Made by a program: the position numbers and the translations under genes. DNA of 64,000 nt, from positions 1 to 64,000 of the forward strand of contig JAQYWR010000032.1 in the NCBI GenBank assembly GCA_029379225.1. Direction: 5' to 3'. This DNA is from Nostoc sp. S4 (GTDB taxonomy: Bacteria > Cyanobacteriota > Cyanobacteriia > Cyanobacteriales > Nostocaceae). Below the pieces are notes generated by a model that worked only from the letters and a program-made list of their open reading frames with translations, was not told the origin of the DNA and did not search any database. Shown in pieces: positions 17,200 through 26,300 of this stretch. Every line of letters starts with the position of its first letter. Position 1 is the first letter of the stretch.

Positions 17200-18594
17200 T
17201 TATATTTCTCCACCAACGACTACATCTCGAATTCGTAGACTTGGACCACCACAACCTACTGATAAGCCATTTTGCCCTCCCTTACCACAACCACCAGATT
17301 CATCCCAATAAAAGTCATCACCAATTGCTTCTATATCGGCTAAAGTTTGAAATACATTTCCTGAAAGTGTCACATCCCGTACAGATTCAGCAATTTTGCC
17401 GTTTCTAATCATCCACGCTTCCCCAGCACTGAAAGTGAACATTTCCCCGTTCGTCATTCCACCCAACCAATTGCGGGCATAGACTCCTTCTGTGATATCG
17501 GTAAATAAATCTTCCACTGGTGTTTTACCCCGTTCAATCCAGGTATTTGTCATCCGCACAATGGGGCTAAAGTGATAGTTGAGACAGCGAGCATTACCCG
17601 TAGGCGTTTCCTCTAATTTGCCAGCTGTTTCACGAGAATGCAAACGTCCAACTAAAACTCCATCTTTAATTAATTGAGTAGTAGTGGCAGGAGTGCCTTC
17701 ATCATCGTAAAAATAGCTACCACGATGTCCTTGTGGAGCAGCACCATCAAAAATTTGCAGTTCTTCTGGGCCAAACTGCCGTCCAATGGTCATGACTTCC
17801 AGCAAATCAGGGTTTTCATAAGCCATATCGGCTTCAGAAAGGTGTCCGAAGGCTTCGTGGACAAACAAACCAGTGAGAACTGGATCGATGACTACAGTGT
17901 AGGTATTGCCTTTAACTGATGGTAGAGATAAAGCTGCGATCGCTCTTTGAGCTGCACTTTCGACTTGTCGATCCAAATGGGTTAAATCTTCGTAGGCTTT
18001 GCGAGAACCAGTAGTTTCCCTTCCAGTTTGTACAGTTTCGCCATTTTTGGCGGTGGCGGCAAAGCGCATTTCCATATCTACCCAAGATTGATCGATGAAA
18101 GTGCCTTCGGAGGTAGCGATGATTGCTCTTTGAGCGCTGTCTCCATAGCGCACTGAGGTAGTGGTAATCTGGCGATCGACGCTTTTGAGTAATTGCGTGT
18201 AGCGATCGCATAATTGTTTTTTCTGCCAAAGTGGAATTTTTCGAGGATCGGTGCCGACGAGGGGCAGCTTGCATACTACTTGCACTGGGTCAATGGGTGC
18301 GAGTAAAGTTTCTTCATCACCAACCATCCGCGCCGCCGCGATCGCTTCTTCTATACGATCCTTAATTGTAGAAAGTTGATTAAAGCAGCTCAACCCCCAT
18401 CCACCCTTATAACAAGCGCGAATATGTCCACCAATCGAGATGCCTTCACTAAGGGTTTCTATCTTGTCGCCACGCAACAAGATATCAGTCCCTTCTGCTT
18501 CTTCAAGGCGAATCATTAAATAATCTACACGCTTTGAGTAATGGGCAATCAGATCGGAAAGCAAATTTTGGGCGTCAGCAAGTGTAGTCGGCAT
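17200..18594 (-). CDS. tldD: TldD family metalloprotease
   Basis: This 464-residue protein carries HEAFGH (about 246-251), the HExxxH zinc motif of TldD, and the C-terminal CGKGGQNGLSVGCGGPSLRI that carries the third metal ligand region. TldD-TldE heterodimers cleave unfolded peptides and process microcin B17 precursors; a cyanobacterial TldE partner is usually encoded elsewhere and is not seen here. ATG at 18592-18594 is chosen; TTG 18600 would add two residues. No signal peptide is present, so it is cytosolic. Confidence 0.93.
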   Translation of the reverse strand: MPTTLADAQNLLSDLIAHYSKRVDYLMIRLEEAEGTDILLRGDKIETLSEGISIGGHIRACYKGGWGLSCFNQLSTIKDRIEEAIAAARMVGDEETLLAPIDPVQVVCKLPLVGTDPRKIPLWQKKQLCDRYTQLLKSVDRQITTTSVRYGDSAQRAIIATSEGTFIDQSWVDMEMRFAATAKNGETVQTGRETTGSRKAYEDLTHLDRQVESAAQRAIAALSLPSVKGNTYTVVIDPVLTGLFVHEAFGHLSEADMAYENPDLLEVMTIGRQFGPEELQIFDGAAPQGHRGSYFYDDEGTPATTTQLIKDGVLVGRLHSRETAGKLEETPTGNARCLNYHFSPIVRMTNTWIERGKTPVEDLFTDITEGVYARNWLGGMTNGEMFTFSAGEAWMIRNGKIAESVRDVTLSGNVFQTLADIEAIGDDFYWDESGGCGKGGQNGLSVGCGGPSLRIRDVVVGGEI

Positions 18595-19120
18595 TTCCAA
18601 GGAGTAATAATGACGAACTGCATTTATTCTGCAATTATTTGGGGATTTATGCTAGTCAATATCACAGTTCGCTCCCGAATACATCAACTGATATCAATCT
18701 GCACATCTTAGCTATAACTATCAATTTGGCAAAGTAGAGAGTGTGAAAACAATAGATAAATATTAGCTATAGCAGGAGGCAAAACTATTACTGTTCCTAA
18801 AATTTACGCTTGTCATTATGTATGTCCTAAAGGGTGTGACTACGGCTATATATGAAAATAGTGTAAAATTTAGATAAAATTTGTGTATTTATACTTAAAA
18901 ATTTAGGTTTTTAGTAGAATATATGAGGTTGTTAACAAGATTTTTTAATTTAATACAGAATTTCTAGTGTCAATAAAACCCTCGCCAACACTGAACTTTT
19001 TCCTAAGTTTAGTCACTTTTAATATTTAAAGAAAGCGTCTGCTTGAACAAGGAATGATTAGTATAGGGAAAAGTTTTGTGGGTTTGATGTAAACAGGTTT
19101 AAGACAAAGGTAAATAACCA
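18595..19120. other. Intergenic region upstream of the PEP-CTERM gene
   Basis: No gene is seen in these 526 bases. They contain copy 2 of an 85-base dispersed repeat, then very AT-rich DNA leading to 19121, which probably carries the promoter of the secreted protein gene and that of tldD in the opposite direction. Confidence 0.55.
18766..18855 (+). repeat. About 85-base dispersed repeat, copy 2
   Basis: This is the partner of 14027-14109. The shared blocks are GGAGGcAAAACTATTAC, TTCCTAA, ATGTCCTAA and GACTACGGCTATA, with a few extra bases in the middle. The start here reads TTAGCTATAGCAGG. Confidence 0.65.
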
Positions 19121-19807
19121 ATGCAAAAGTATTACAAGTTGGCAATTACGGCTGTTGTTGTTGGATTTGGATTAGGAACACTGAGTACAGCGCAAGCAGC
19201 AACTTTGAGTGTGAGTGCGTCAGACCAAGGTTCGTGGGCTGCTGAAGGCGGATTTATTGGAGGAAATTCTAACGACAATACCAACTACATAACTGGAAAC
19301 ATCCGCGCCACAGATTTGCGTGACTATTTTACATTCAATCTTGATAATGTAGCACAAGTCTCCTCAGCAACCCTGCAAATTCAACGATTTGTAGGTTCAG
19401 AAAGTGGAGTAAAGACTTTAGGTTTTTTTGATGTTTCAACACCTAATGATGTACTTTCTCAGAAAAAGAATAGTCCCAATGACACTATTTATAACGATTT
19501 GGGAAGTGGTAAAAACTATGGAACTTTCAATGTCAGTAGTTCTGGCGATTCAAACGAGATTTTGAATTTTGCTCTTAACTCCGACGCTATTGCAGATATT
19601 AACGCTAGAAGTGGGAAATTTTTCTCAATCGGAGGTGCGCTTCTAAGTAATATTGAACTTTCAGACGATTATCTGTTCTCGGAAAGTGGTGATGGTACGC
19701 TTGCAAAACTTGTGCTAAATGTCGATTCAGCCACGGTTCCAGAACCCGATATCTTTGTTGGCGTAGTGGTTGCTGGTGTTGCAGGTTTGTGGTTAAAGCG
19801 CAAATGA
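19121..19807 (+). CDS. PEP-CTERM sorting domain protein
   Basis: This 228-residue exported protein has a signal peptide (1-27, cleavage after STAQA), a beta-rich middle with aspartate, serine and asparagine, and a C-terminal sorting signal at 206-228: VPEP, a hydrophobic helix (IFVGVVVAGVAGLWL), then KRK. This tripartite end is the PEP-CTERM signal recognised by exosortase, which is linked to extracellular polysaccharide. The middle (ATDLRDYFTFNLDNVAQVSSATLQIQRF) looks like a jelly-roll. No exosortase gene is in the window. Confidence 0.9.
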   Translation: MQKYYKLAITAVVVGFGLGTLSTAQAATLSVSASDQGSWAAEGGFIGGNSNDNTNYITGNIRATDLRDYFTFNLDNVAQVSSATLQIQRFVGSESGVKTLGFFDVSTPNDVLSQKKNSPNDTIYNDLGSGKNYGTFNVSSSGDSNEILNFALNSDAIADINARSGKFFSIGGALLSNIELSDDYLFSESGDGTLAKLVLNVDSATVPEPDIFVGVVVAGVAGLWLKRK

Positions 19808-19821
19808 AAAGCGTTTTAAAC

Positions 19822-19903
19822 TAGACTTCTTGCAAAAGTCGTTTTTTCGCATTCTTCTTTGCACCTTTGCCTCAGGCAAAAAAATATTTATGTAAGAGGT
19901 CTA
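19822..19903. repeat. 82-base element with inverted ends (TAGACTTCTTGCA)
   Basis: TAGACTTCTTGCA (19822-19834) is matched by the inverse at 19891-19903 (TGTAAGAGGTCTA) at 11 of 13 positions. The interior includes CACCTTTGCCTCAGGCAAA. It resembles the short non-autonomous elements that are common in heterocystous cyanobacteria. Confidence 0.6.
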
Positions 19904-19911
19904 ATTTTGAT

Positions 19912-19940
19912 GGTGCGTTACCCTAATGCGATAACGCACC
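19912..19940. repeat. GGTGCGTTA palindrome
   Basis: GGTGCGTTA (19912-19920) pairs with TAACGCACC (19932-19940). It is the same palindrome as at 17156-17178. It may act as a terminator for the gene ending at 19807 but lies 105 bases downstream. Confidence 0.55.
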
Positions 19941-20009
19941 CTACTCCTGAAAATTATAAATTACTGTCTTCTTGTACAGACGTGATTCATCGCGTCTCAT
20001 GTCTCCTGC

Positions 20010-20852
20010 TTACTTATTCCCACACAACAACCCAAACCGAATCAACCCTCGCTGATAACCGCGGCGCATCAAACCCAGCGATAACGCCCCTTGAATAGTA
20101 CTCCAACCAGCATTTAGCAAACCCCAAAGCGCTTGAGGAGTAAATGCCGAATCAATCACCACATTCCAAAATGGGGCGACAGCCTGCGACCAGTCAGCAG
20201 TATGTATATTATTTAATGGAAGTTGACGCGCTATGCTTGCATACTCTGGCAAAGAAATCACATAAGGTAAAAAATACACCCGATAAATATCCTGCAAGTG
20301 CTTTTCCTCATCCGCCGTCAGTGGTGACTCATCAGTTGCTCGATGACACCAAGTCACCATAATAAATGTACCACCAGGTTTTAACACCCGATAGCACTCC
20401 TGCATAAACTTGGTTTTATCTGGCATGTGTTCGCCACTTTCCAACGACCAAACCAAGTCGAAAGAATTATCAGCAAAAGGCATTGCTTGAGCATCTGCTA
20501 CCTGAAACTGTGTTCTTTGACTTAAATTCGCCTCCAAGGCACGTTCTGTTGCTCTAGCGGCTTGCACAGGACTCAATGTAATCCCTGTGGCTTGAGCATT
20601 AAACTTTTCTGCCAAGTATAAAGAACTGCCACCAATGCCACAACCTACATCCAGAATATTTGATGCCGCCTGTACCCCAGCCCAAATCAGTAATTCTTCA
20701 ATCAAATCAATTTGCGCTTGACGGCGGTCTTTTTTCTGACTACCATCAGCCCCATAGTAGCCGTGGTGCATGTGTTCCCCCCAAATCTGTTCCCATAGAC
20801 CAGAGGAAGCATCGTAAAATCGTTGAATTCGTTGGTAAAGTGTTGCACTCAT
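20010..20852 (-). CDS. Gamma-tocopherol methyltransferase-like SAM methyltransferase
   Basis: This 280-residue protein has a class I SAM fold: ILDVGCGIGGSS at 66-77, ITLSPVQAARA at about 90-100, and DLVWSLESGEHMPDKTKF and YRVLKPGGTFIMVTWCHR further on. The overall sequence and length match what I recall of cyanobacterial gamma-tocopherol C-methyltransferases (VTE4 type), which convert gamma- to alpha-tocopherol. An MPBQ methyltransferase or related quinone enzyme is the main alternative. hpt lies 8 kb upstream, so two tocopherol steps may be encoded in this window. Confidence 0.82.
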   Translation of the reverse strand: MSATLYQRIQRFYDASSGLWEQIWGEHMHHGYYGADGSQKKDRRQAQIDLIEELLIWAGVQAASNILDVGCGIGGSSLYLAEKFNAQATGITLSPVQAARATERALEANLSQRTQFQVADAQAMPFADNSFDLVWSLESGEHMPDKTKFMQECYRVLKPGGTFIMVTWCHRATDESPLTADEEKHLQDIYRVYFLPYVISLPEYASIARQLPLNNIHTADWSQAVAPFWNVVIDSAFTPQALWGLLNAGWSTIQGALSLGLMRRGYQRGLIRFGLLCGNK

Positions 20853-20942
20853 GAAAAGGCAGTCTCAAAAAGCATACTCGTTAGGCTACCATGTATGTTT
20901 TTAATGTTTGCTAATTTAAATCTGCTGAATTCTTCCTTATTT

Positions 20943-21113
20943 AGGACTTACGCAAGCACTCCCAATGTCATTGCAACCGGAACATAGTGTAAGGAAGCAA
21001 TCCCAGAGTTTTTGGTGATTACTTCGCAAACTCACTAGAGGCACTAACGTAGCTTGCTTAAGAGCAGGGGTGCGCTGGTAATGACGTAAAATCCTAGTCA
21101 GTGCGTAAGTCCT
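20943..21113. mobile_element. MITE-like element with 12-base inverted repeats
   Basis: AGGACTTACGCA (20943-20954) is perfectly inverted at 21102-21113 (TGCGTAAGTCCT), giving a 171-base element with no open frame. The terminal sequence is one I recall from Nostocales insertion sequences and MITEs. The interior includes the GTAGCTTGCTT repeat also found at 12760. It abuts the end of the TPR gene (21116), so it may also be its transcript end. Confidence 0.7.
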
Positions 21114-21115
21114 GT

Positions 21116-22330
21116 TTATTGTCCGGAACTCGTTGAACTGGACTGTGATTCGACCGAAACAGGCACATTACTGGGACTGGCGGGCGTTTGGGTAAAAGTT
21201 TCGGGTTGATTTTGCGTTTGTGGCACAGCAGTTTGTTCTACATTACTTGTAGAATCTGGAGTCTGGGAAGGAGTAGCAGTTTGATTGGCTGGAGGTTGCT
21301 GTTGCTCTTTCTTGTGGGCAATTTGCTGCATTAGCTGTTCAATTTTCTGGACTTGTTCGATATTGCCTTGCTGGCGATATTCGTTATGGGCACGTTTCAA
21401 GGCTCCATTGGCTTTTTTGATTTCGCCTAGATTATATAAAGTTACTCCCAAATTATAGTAAGCTGAGGCATTTTTAGGATTTTGGCGAATCGCTTGCTGA
21501 TAAACGGAAATCGCCTCAGCAGCTTGACCATGAATTGCCAGCAAACTTGCCATGTTGTTGTAAGCTGTAGCATTTTTTGGATCTAGCTGTAAAGCTTGGT
21601 GATAACTGGCGATCGCAGCTTCTATATTTCCTTGTTGTTGTAAGGCGATCGCCAAGTTAAAATAAGCGTTGGGGTTACTGCTATCGAGATTAATTGCTTT
21701 TTGATATGCAGCGATCGCTTCTGGTAACTGCCCTTGTTCGTACAATACCAAACCCAAATTATACAAGGTTGCAGCATTTGTTGGATTGATAACTAAGCTT
21801 TGGCGATAAGCAGTAGTCGCTGCTTGCTTTTCTCCTTGTCGGTGCAACACGAATCCCAGGTTGTTATAAGCTTCACTAAAATTGGGATTTATTTTTATCG
21901 CCTCTGTATATTCTTGCACAGCCATATCCAGGCGATTTTGCTGCAAGAAGATATTACCAAGATAGTTCCGTGCTGTACTCAAATTAGGATCTTTCTGCAA
22001 TGCTTGACGAAAGGCATATTCTGCACCATCTAAATCATTGCGGTTATAGCGCATGACTGCCTGTTGGAAAAAGCTTGCTGCTTCCAAGTCCTGAGAAATC
22101 GCGTTATCTGCTAGCAGCTTGCTTGCTGGGTAATTAATAATTGTTGGTGCAGCTAAGACTAAAAATACAGAAAAAGCAAATATAAATCTGAACAGAGGCT
22201 TTTGCCCAGCAGGACTCTTGTAAAATGCCACTTTCAATAACTGATGTAACCACTGATGAGATTTATTTTTTTTAGACACGAGTGGCATATTTGTACTTAT
22301 GCTTATATGTTTATAAGTCAGAGTACCCAT
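21116..22330 (-). CDS. Membrane-anchored TPR-repeat protein
   Basis: This 404-residue protein has an uncleaved or signal-anchor helix at about 45-64 (LFRFIFAFSVFLVLAAPTII), then about eight TPR units of the canonical type between about 80 and 320 (e.g. AYNNLGFVLHRQGEKQAATT, AYYNLGVTLYNLGEIKKANG). The last 80 residues are low in complexity and rich in Q, T, S and P. The role is probably as a scaffold. A second ATG at residue 15 is a possible start. The stop is 2 bases from the MITE-like element. Confidence 0.85.
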   Translation of the reverse strand: MGTLTYKHISISTNMPLVSKKNKSHQWLHQLLKVAFYKSPAGQKPLFRFIFAFSVFLVLAAPTIINYPASKLLADNAISQDLEAASFFQQAVMRYNRNDLDGAEYAFRQALQKDPNLSTARNYLGNIFLQQNRLDMAVQEYTEAIKINPNFSEAYNNLGFVLHRQGEKQAATTAYRQSLVINPTNAATLYNLGLVLYEQGQLPEAIAAYQKAINLDSSNPNAYFNLAIALQQQGNIEAAIASYHQALQLDPKNATAYNNMASLLAIHGQAAEAISVYQQAIRQNPKNASAYYNLGVTLYNLGEIKKANGALKRAHNEYRQQGNIEQVQKIEQLMQQIAHKKEQQQPPANQTATPSQTPDSTSNVEQTAVPQTQNQPETFTQTPASPSNVPVSVESQSSSTSSGQ

Positions 22331-22512
22331 CAGAGCATGAAAAATTACAAATCAAAAATTAAGAATTTTTCACTCCTCCAACATTCGACAAAAATAATTC
22401 GTAATTAAAACAACTATAGTTTTTCGTAATAGTTAAAAATCAATGAGCATTTAGAGAAAAACTGCAAATAATTACAGTCTACAGATGATAATTTCAGCCA
22501 ACAGTATTGCTT

Positions 22513-23817
22513 TTACCCCTGAGTCGGGGCTGTTATCGCTTCTGGGAAAATTAGCATGGCATCACCGAAGGAATAGAAACGATACCGAGAAGCGATCGCT
22601 TGATTATATATATTCAATAACCTTTGTCTGCCAACGAGCGCACTTACCAACATCAGCAAACTAGAATGTGGTAGGTGAAAGTTTGTAATTAAACCATCAA
22701 CCACCCGCCATCGGTAACCTGGATAAATAAACAAGTTTGTCTTACCACAAAATGGTTCTAAATGACCAGATTGAGCCGCCCCTTCTAAAGCACGTACCAC
22801 TGTTGTCCCCACAGCAATAATCCGACCGCCAGCGGCTTTAGTAGCGCGGATTTGCTCTACTGTGGTGACAGGAACTTCAATCCATTCTTCATGCATTTGA
22901 TGGGTAGTTACGTCCTCGACTTCTACAGGGCGAAATGTACCTACACCAACATGTAGCGTTACAAAAGCTTGATTAATTTGGCGATCGCGCAATTTTTGTA
23001 ACAGTTCTGGAGTAAAATGTAATCCTGCCGTAGGAGCTGCGATCGCACCTAGCTTTTGGGCATAAACTGTTTGGTACTGTTCGCCACTAGCTTTGGAAGC
23101 AGTAATATAGGGTGGTAGCGGTACTTCACCAAATACCTCTAACAGTTGTACCAAAGATTTTCCCTCTGGCACATCAAATTGTAACAAACGCCCCCCAGTT
23201 GCGGGGTCTGTTTCCAAAACTGTAGCCGTCAGGAGTTGAGGGTATGGGGCATTAGCAGTGTAGGGTGATGAAGTGCTAGGGTGGTGGGGTGAAGTTCTCT
23301 CCCTATTGTCCCTAATCCCCACTGGGCTTCGCCCCCCTTCGCTAACGTGGGGGCCCCGAGTTCCCCATCTCCAGATCTCCCGATCTCCCTCATCTCCCCT
23401 GACTTCAAAAATAATTTTCGCTCCCTGTTTAAAGCGTTTTCCTGGCTTGACTAAAGCTAACCAACAGTTATACTGCCTCTCTTCCAACAGCAACACCTCG
23501 ATTTCGGCACCAGTGGATTTATGACCATAAAGCCGCGCCGGAATAACTTTTGTATTATTCATTACCAGCAAATCGCCAGACCGCAGCAGTGCAGGCAAAT
23601 CAGAGAAAATGTGGTTTAAGGGTGCCGTTTCGACGCCTGTAGTGGGAGAATCAACCACCAATAACCTCGACGTATCTCTTGGAACAACTGGGTTATGGGC
23701 AATCAGTTCTGGAGGTAGTTCATAGCTATACCCAGCTACCGAACAATCTAATTCCAAATCTTTTGCTTGTAAACTCAAGTTGTTGTTCAGATTTAATTGT
23801 GTTATTTTTTTCTTCAT
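22513..23817 (-). CDS. queA: S-adenosylmethionine:tRNA ribosyltransferase-isomerase
   Basis: This enzyme transfers the ribose of SAM to 7-aminomethyl-deazaguanine at the tRNA wobble position to make epoxyqueuosine. The signature regions are [21 protein letters not shown] (30-50), [14 protein letters not shown] (85-98), the [11 protein letters not shown] stretch and [12 protein letters not shown]. At 434 residues it is about 80 longer than I recall for QueA. About 53 residues (139-192) are low-complexity ([20 protein letters not shown]) and match repetitive DNA at 23242-23403, inserted in frame between conserved blocks. The N-terminal 20 residues are also extra. Confidence 0.93.
   Translation of the reverse strand: MKKKITQLNLNNNLSLQAKDLELDCSVAGYSYELPPELIAHNPVVPRDTSRLLVVDSPTTGVETAPLNHIFSDLPALLRSGDLLVMNNTKVIPARLYGHKSTGAEIEVLLLEERQYNCWLALVKPGKRFKQGAKIIFEVRGDEGDREIWRWGTRGPHVSEGGRSPVGIRDNRERTSPHHPSTSSPYTANAPYPQLLTATVLETDPATGGRLLQFDVPEGKSLVQLLEVFGEVPLPPYITASKASGEQYQTVYAQKLGAIAAPTAGLHFTPELLQKLRDRQINQAFVTLHVGVGTFRPVEVEDVTTHQMHEEWIEVPVTTVEQIRATKAAGGRIIAVGTTVVRALEGAAQSGHLEPFCGKTNLFIYPGYRWRVVDGLITNFHLPHSSLLMLVSALVGRQRLLNIYNQAIASRYRFYSFGDAMLIFPEAITAPTQG
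23242..23403. repeat. Repeat DNA inserted in queA
   Basis: On the + strand this stretch has CATCTCC, GATCTCC, CATCTCCC and CCCACTGGGCTTCGCC units, the kind of C-rich repeats seen between genes at 61380-61490 and 63670-63740. It is about 54 codons long and keeps the queA frame. Confidence 0.6.
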
Positions 23818-24063
23818 TTGGTAGTATTTATACTTCTATAAAATATAGGTTTGAGCTGAAGCACACAAACAACTCTAAGACATTCCTACTCAATTTTATT
23901 TTTAGACCAAAAGATAGATATTATTAGGTAACACGCAAAAATCAACATAAAATTTGGGTAAACCTCCCCATCTAAAAACGGGGGCTTTTACCCTACCGAG
24001 AACAGGCATAAATTTACGAATATAGATATGTATGATTGGCTTTGATCCCAAGCACCAACAAAT

Positions 24064-24453
24064 ATGGAATACTTGTATTATTTGGCTAATGCCAGTCTAA
24101 CTCTGAGGGTCGTTCAATACCTGCACGCCAGACCCCAGACAGCTGTTTCGTTCGTCACCGTAATTCATCAAATTGATGGCTGGGTGGTTAGGATTAAACT
24201 CAGAGGTCAAGTCTCGCCTCAAGAAGATGGTGACTTTCGCGCTTTTCTAAATGAATTAGGAATTAGCTACGAGCCACCAATGAGGGTGCAAATGGCACTT
24301 TGGAGTTTGGAAGCGGGACAGTGCCCCGTCGATGTTATGCGTCGTTATCAGGTAGCGATCGTCTCTCATGGTAGCCCAGAGAAAGATGAAATTGAGGCTT
24401 TCCGCCAACAGTTTGTCCGAGGCTTAGGCTACTGTCCAGAAACTTTGGCATAA
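24064..24453 (+). CDS. Conserved-looking hypothetical protein (129 aa)
   Basis: I do not know the family. It is a soluble, mixed alpha/beta sequence of 129 residues with a plausible domain structure: a helical start (YLYYLANASLTLRVVQYLHA), a beta-rich core (TVIHQIDGWVVRIKLRGQV) and an acidic helical end. Its codon use is like that of its neighbours. The gene stands alone between queA (divergent) and yraN (convergent). A 95-base spacer follows. Confidence 0.7.
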   Translation: MEYLYYLANASLTLRVVQYLHARPQTAVSFVTVIHQIDGWVVRIKLRGQVSPQEDGDFRAFLNELGISYEPPMRVQMALWSLEAGQCPVDVMRRYQVAIVSHGSPEKDEIEAFRQQFVRGLGYCPETLA

Positions 24454-24523
24454 TCTGATTTGGTTGTCATGCTAGTACAATTATATTGGTTATTGGTAAT
24501 TAAAATATTTTATCTATTACTGA

Positions 24524-25084
24524 TTAACCATTGTCATTATCGATTAAACAGTCGAAAGCTGCCGGAATGTATTCTTGCAGCCTAAACTGATATCCGGCAG
24601 CTGATGAAGTAGCGAGAGCTTCTTGAGTTGCTGTAACCCCAGTCATTTTTTTTGATTCCTGACAGTAGACAATGGCAACATCAAATCGGCACGAATAATC
24701 TGCTTTTTCCGGGTACTGAGCTAAAAATATTCCCGCTGTACGCGAAATTTTGACTTGCTTTTGTGGCGTGATTGCACTTCTTCCCCCTGCATCCCAACTG
24801 CCCGAAGTGCGGGTTTTGACTTCAACAAATATTAATATTGAGTTTTGAGTAGAAAGTTGAGAGTTAGAAGTTACTATTGTTGCCCTGCTGCTGTGCCCAT
24901 CTGCCCCTCTGCTCAAGAGCTCCCCACCTCCTCCAGAATGTTGAGCAATAATATCAATTTCTCCCCAACGGCAACAAAAGCGACGATGTAGAATTACCCA
25001 ACCTGTAGATTGCAACCATTGGGCTACTAGGTCTTCTCCAAGAGAACCAATATTTGGATAATGAGATGGAGGAAGATTAGTCAT
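24524..25084 (-). CDS. YraN/UPF0102 family nuclease-like protein
   Basis: The 186-residue protein has the UPF0102 pattern: GEDLVAQWLQSTGWVILHRR, the catalytic-type RWGEIDIIAQ (39-48) and LIFVEVKTR (84-92), which give the D/E-x-K core of a Holliday-junction-resolvase-like fold. The biochemical role of the family is not established. Residues 50-82 (SGGGGELLSRGADGHSSR and onward) are an in-frame insertion of repeat-like sequence between the two catalytic strands. Its start codon abuts the divergent pentapeptide gene. Confidence 0.85.
   Translation of the reverse strand: MTNLPPSHYPNIGSLGEDLVAQWLQSTGWVILHRRFCCRWGEIDIIAQHSGGGGELLSRGADGHSSRATIVTSNSQLSTQNSILIFVEVKTRTSGSWDAGGRSAITPQKQVKISRTAGIFLAQYPEKADYSCRFDVAIVYCQESKKMTGVTATQEALATSSAAGYQFRLQEYIPAAFDCLIDNDNG
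24839..24937. repeat. Repeat-like insertion in the yraN homologue
   Basis: It contains GAGTTTTGAGTAGAAAGTTG and CTGCCCCTCTGCTC segments, typical of intergenic repeats in this group, and keeps the reading frame. It adds about 33 residues. Confidence 0.55.
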
Positions 25085-25098
25085 TGACTAAAAACATC

Positions 25099-25683
25099 AT
25101 GAATTCCACGAATTCTAGGTTAAGCGATCGTATAACAGTTTCTAAACTCAACTCATTCCATAATCAGTTGAGATTGAAGCGTAAAACAAGTTATTGGATT
25201 TGGGCAAGTATATTCAGCTTATTCCTTTGGGGAATAGTTGGCATCACTGCAACCGTGGGTTTTGCTCCCCCAGCTTTAGCACTCGAATACAACAAAGAAA
25301 TTTTGGTCGAAGCTGATTTTTCCGGACGTGATTTAACAGACTCCAGCTTTACCAAAGCTAATCTCCGCCAGAGTAACTTCAGCCGTGCTAATTTACGCGG
25401 TGTCAGTTTCTTTGCAGCAAATTTGGAGTCTGCGGATTTATCAGGATCTAACTTGACAAATGCCACTTTAGACTCAGCTCGCCTGATCAAAACAAATTTG
25501 ACAAATGCAGTTTTGGATGGGGCGTTTGCTGCTAACACCAAATTTGATGGTGCAATCATTGATGGAGCAGATTTTACCAATGTGCTGCTACGTCCCGATG
25601 AGCAAAAAAAATTGTGCAAAGTTGCTAAAGGAACTAATCCAATTACAGGACGAGATACGCGTGACACCTTATTTTGTCCGTAA
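25099..25683 (+). CDS. Pentapeptide-repeat protein, probably lumenal or membrane
   Basis: The 194-residue protein has a hydrophobic N-terminal segment (SYWIWASIFSLFLWGIVGIT, about 35-54) ending in PPALALEY, a signal-type sequence. It then has a right-handed beta-helix of pentapeptide repeats (A(D/N)LxX, e.g. ADFSGRDLTDSSFTKANLRQ) and a C-terminal cap with CKVAKGTNPITGRDTRDTLFCP. This cap, with two Cys that could form a disulphide, recurs in thylakoid-lumen pentapeptide proteins. ATG 25099 is preferred over TTG 25084. Confidence 0.87.
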   Translation: MNSTNSRLSDRITVSKLNSFHNQLRLKRKTSYWIWASIFSLFLWGIVGITATVGFAPPALALEYNKEILVEADFSGRDLTDSSFTKANLRQSNFSRANLRGVSFFAANLESADLSGSNLTNATLDSARLIKTNLTNAVLDGAFAANTKFDGAIIDGADFTNVLLRPDEQKKLCKVAKGTNPITGRDTRDTLFCP

Positions 25684-25730
25684 GGAGTAGGCAATAAGGA
25701 GTAGGGGTACAATTTTAACTCCCTACTCAC

Positions 25731-26108
25731 TTACCAACCACGAGCGCCAATCTTTTCACAGACAAATTGCATTCCCTTGCCTGGTGAAGAATCTGCGACA
25801 AAAGGTATTTCTCCTTTTTCCTTATCCTCTTGAAGTAGCTCTCCCCCCGAACTGTAAATTGCTATGCGATTGAGAAAAAGCCGCGATTCTGTACACGATG
25901 CATCGAATGTAGTCTCGAAGATACCATCTCCATACATCCCGTAAAGTTTATAAGTCGTGCCTTTAATAGTTTTTGTGTCTAAGGCTATACTGTTTCCTAA
26001 CTTATCGTGCCCTACAGTAACATACCTTTGTGAATCTTCGGCGAACGCTGCGCCACTGCTCAACAAAATAGCGATCGCTCCCACAATGCCGCCTATCTTA
26101 ATAGACAT
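25731..26108 (-). CDS. Small secreted hypothetical protein
   Basis: The 125-residue protein has a clear signal peptide (1-23, IGAIAILLSSGAAFAED style with AxA before cleavage) and a mature part of about 100 residues. Two Cys (in DASCTESR and FVCEKIG) could form one disulphide. The pattern (YVTVGHDKLGNSIALDTKTI, KLYGMYGDGIFETTFDASCT) looks like a small beta-sheet domain that I cannot name but recognise as a type common in cyanobacteria. It is likely periplasmic. Confidence 0.75.
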   Translation of the reverse strand: MSIKIGGIVGAIAILLSSGAAFAEDSQRYVTVGHDKLGNSIALDTKTIKGTTYKLYGMYGDGIFETTFDASCTESRLFLNRIAIYSSGGELLQEDKEKGEIPFVADSSPGKGMQFVCEKIGARGW

Positions 26109-26300
26109 ACAATTTCAAATATCAGATTTTATACATTTCTACTCGCAATCCCTGGGATTTTGGCACTGTATAAGCACTGAAATCCAGATATAGCAAGGTG
26201 TTATACTAATTCCTAATATAGCAAGCGCCAAGGCGGTTAGGATAAACAGTAACATTTCTCTCACCCTTTTCCAGTCAGTGAAATATCAGTATTCGAGCCA

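Noticed and set aside
17912-18274. 120-codon frame inside tldD
   Set aside because: It is on the same strand in another frame, rich in Arg and Ser, and overlaps a gene with a clear HExxxH motif.
25191-25730. 179-codon reverse-strand frame opposite the pentapeptide gene
   Set aside because: Its composition is a mirror of the regular pentapeptide repeats, with repeating Lys-Ser-Ala patterns, and it has no family match. The + strand frame has a signal peptide and a known cap.
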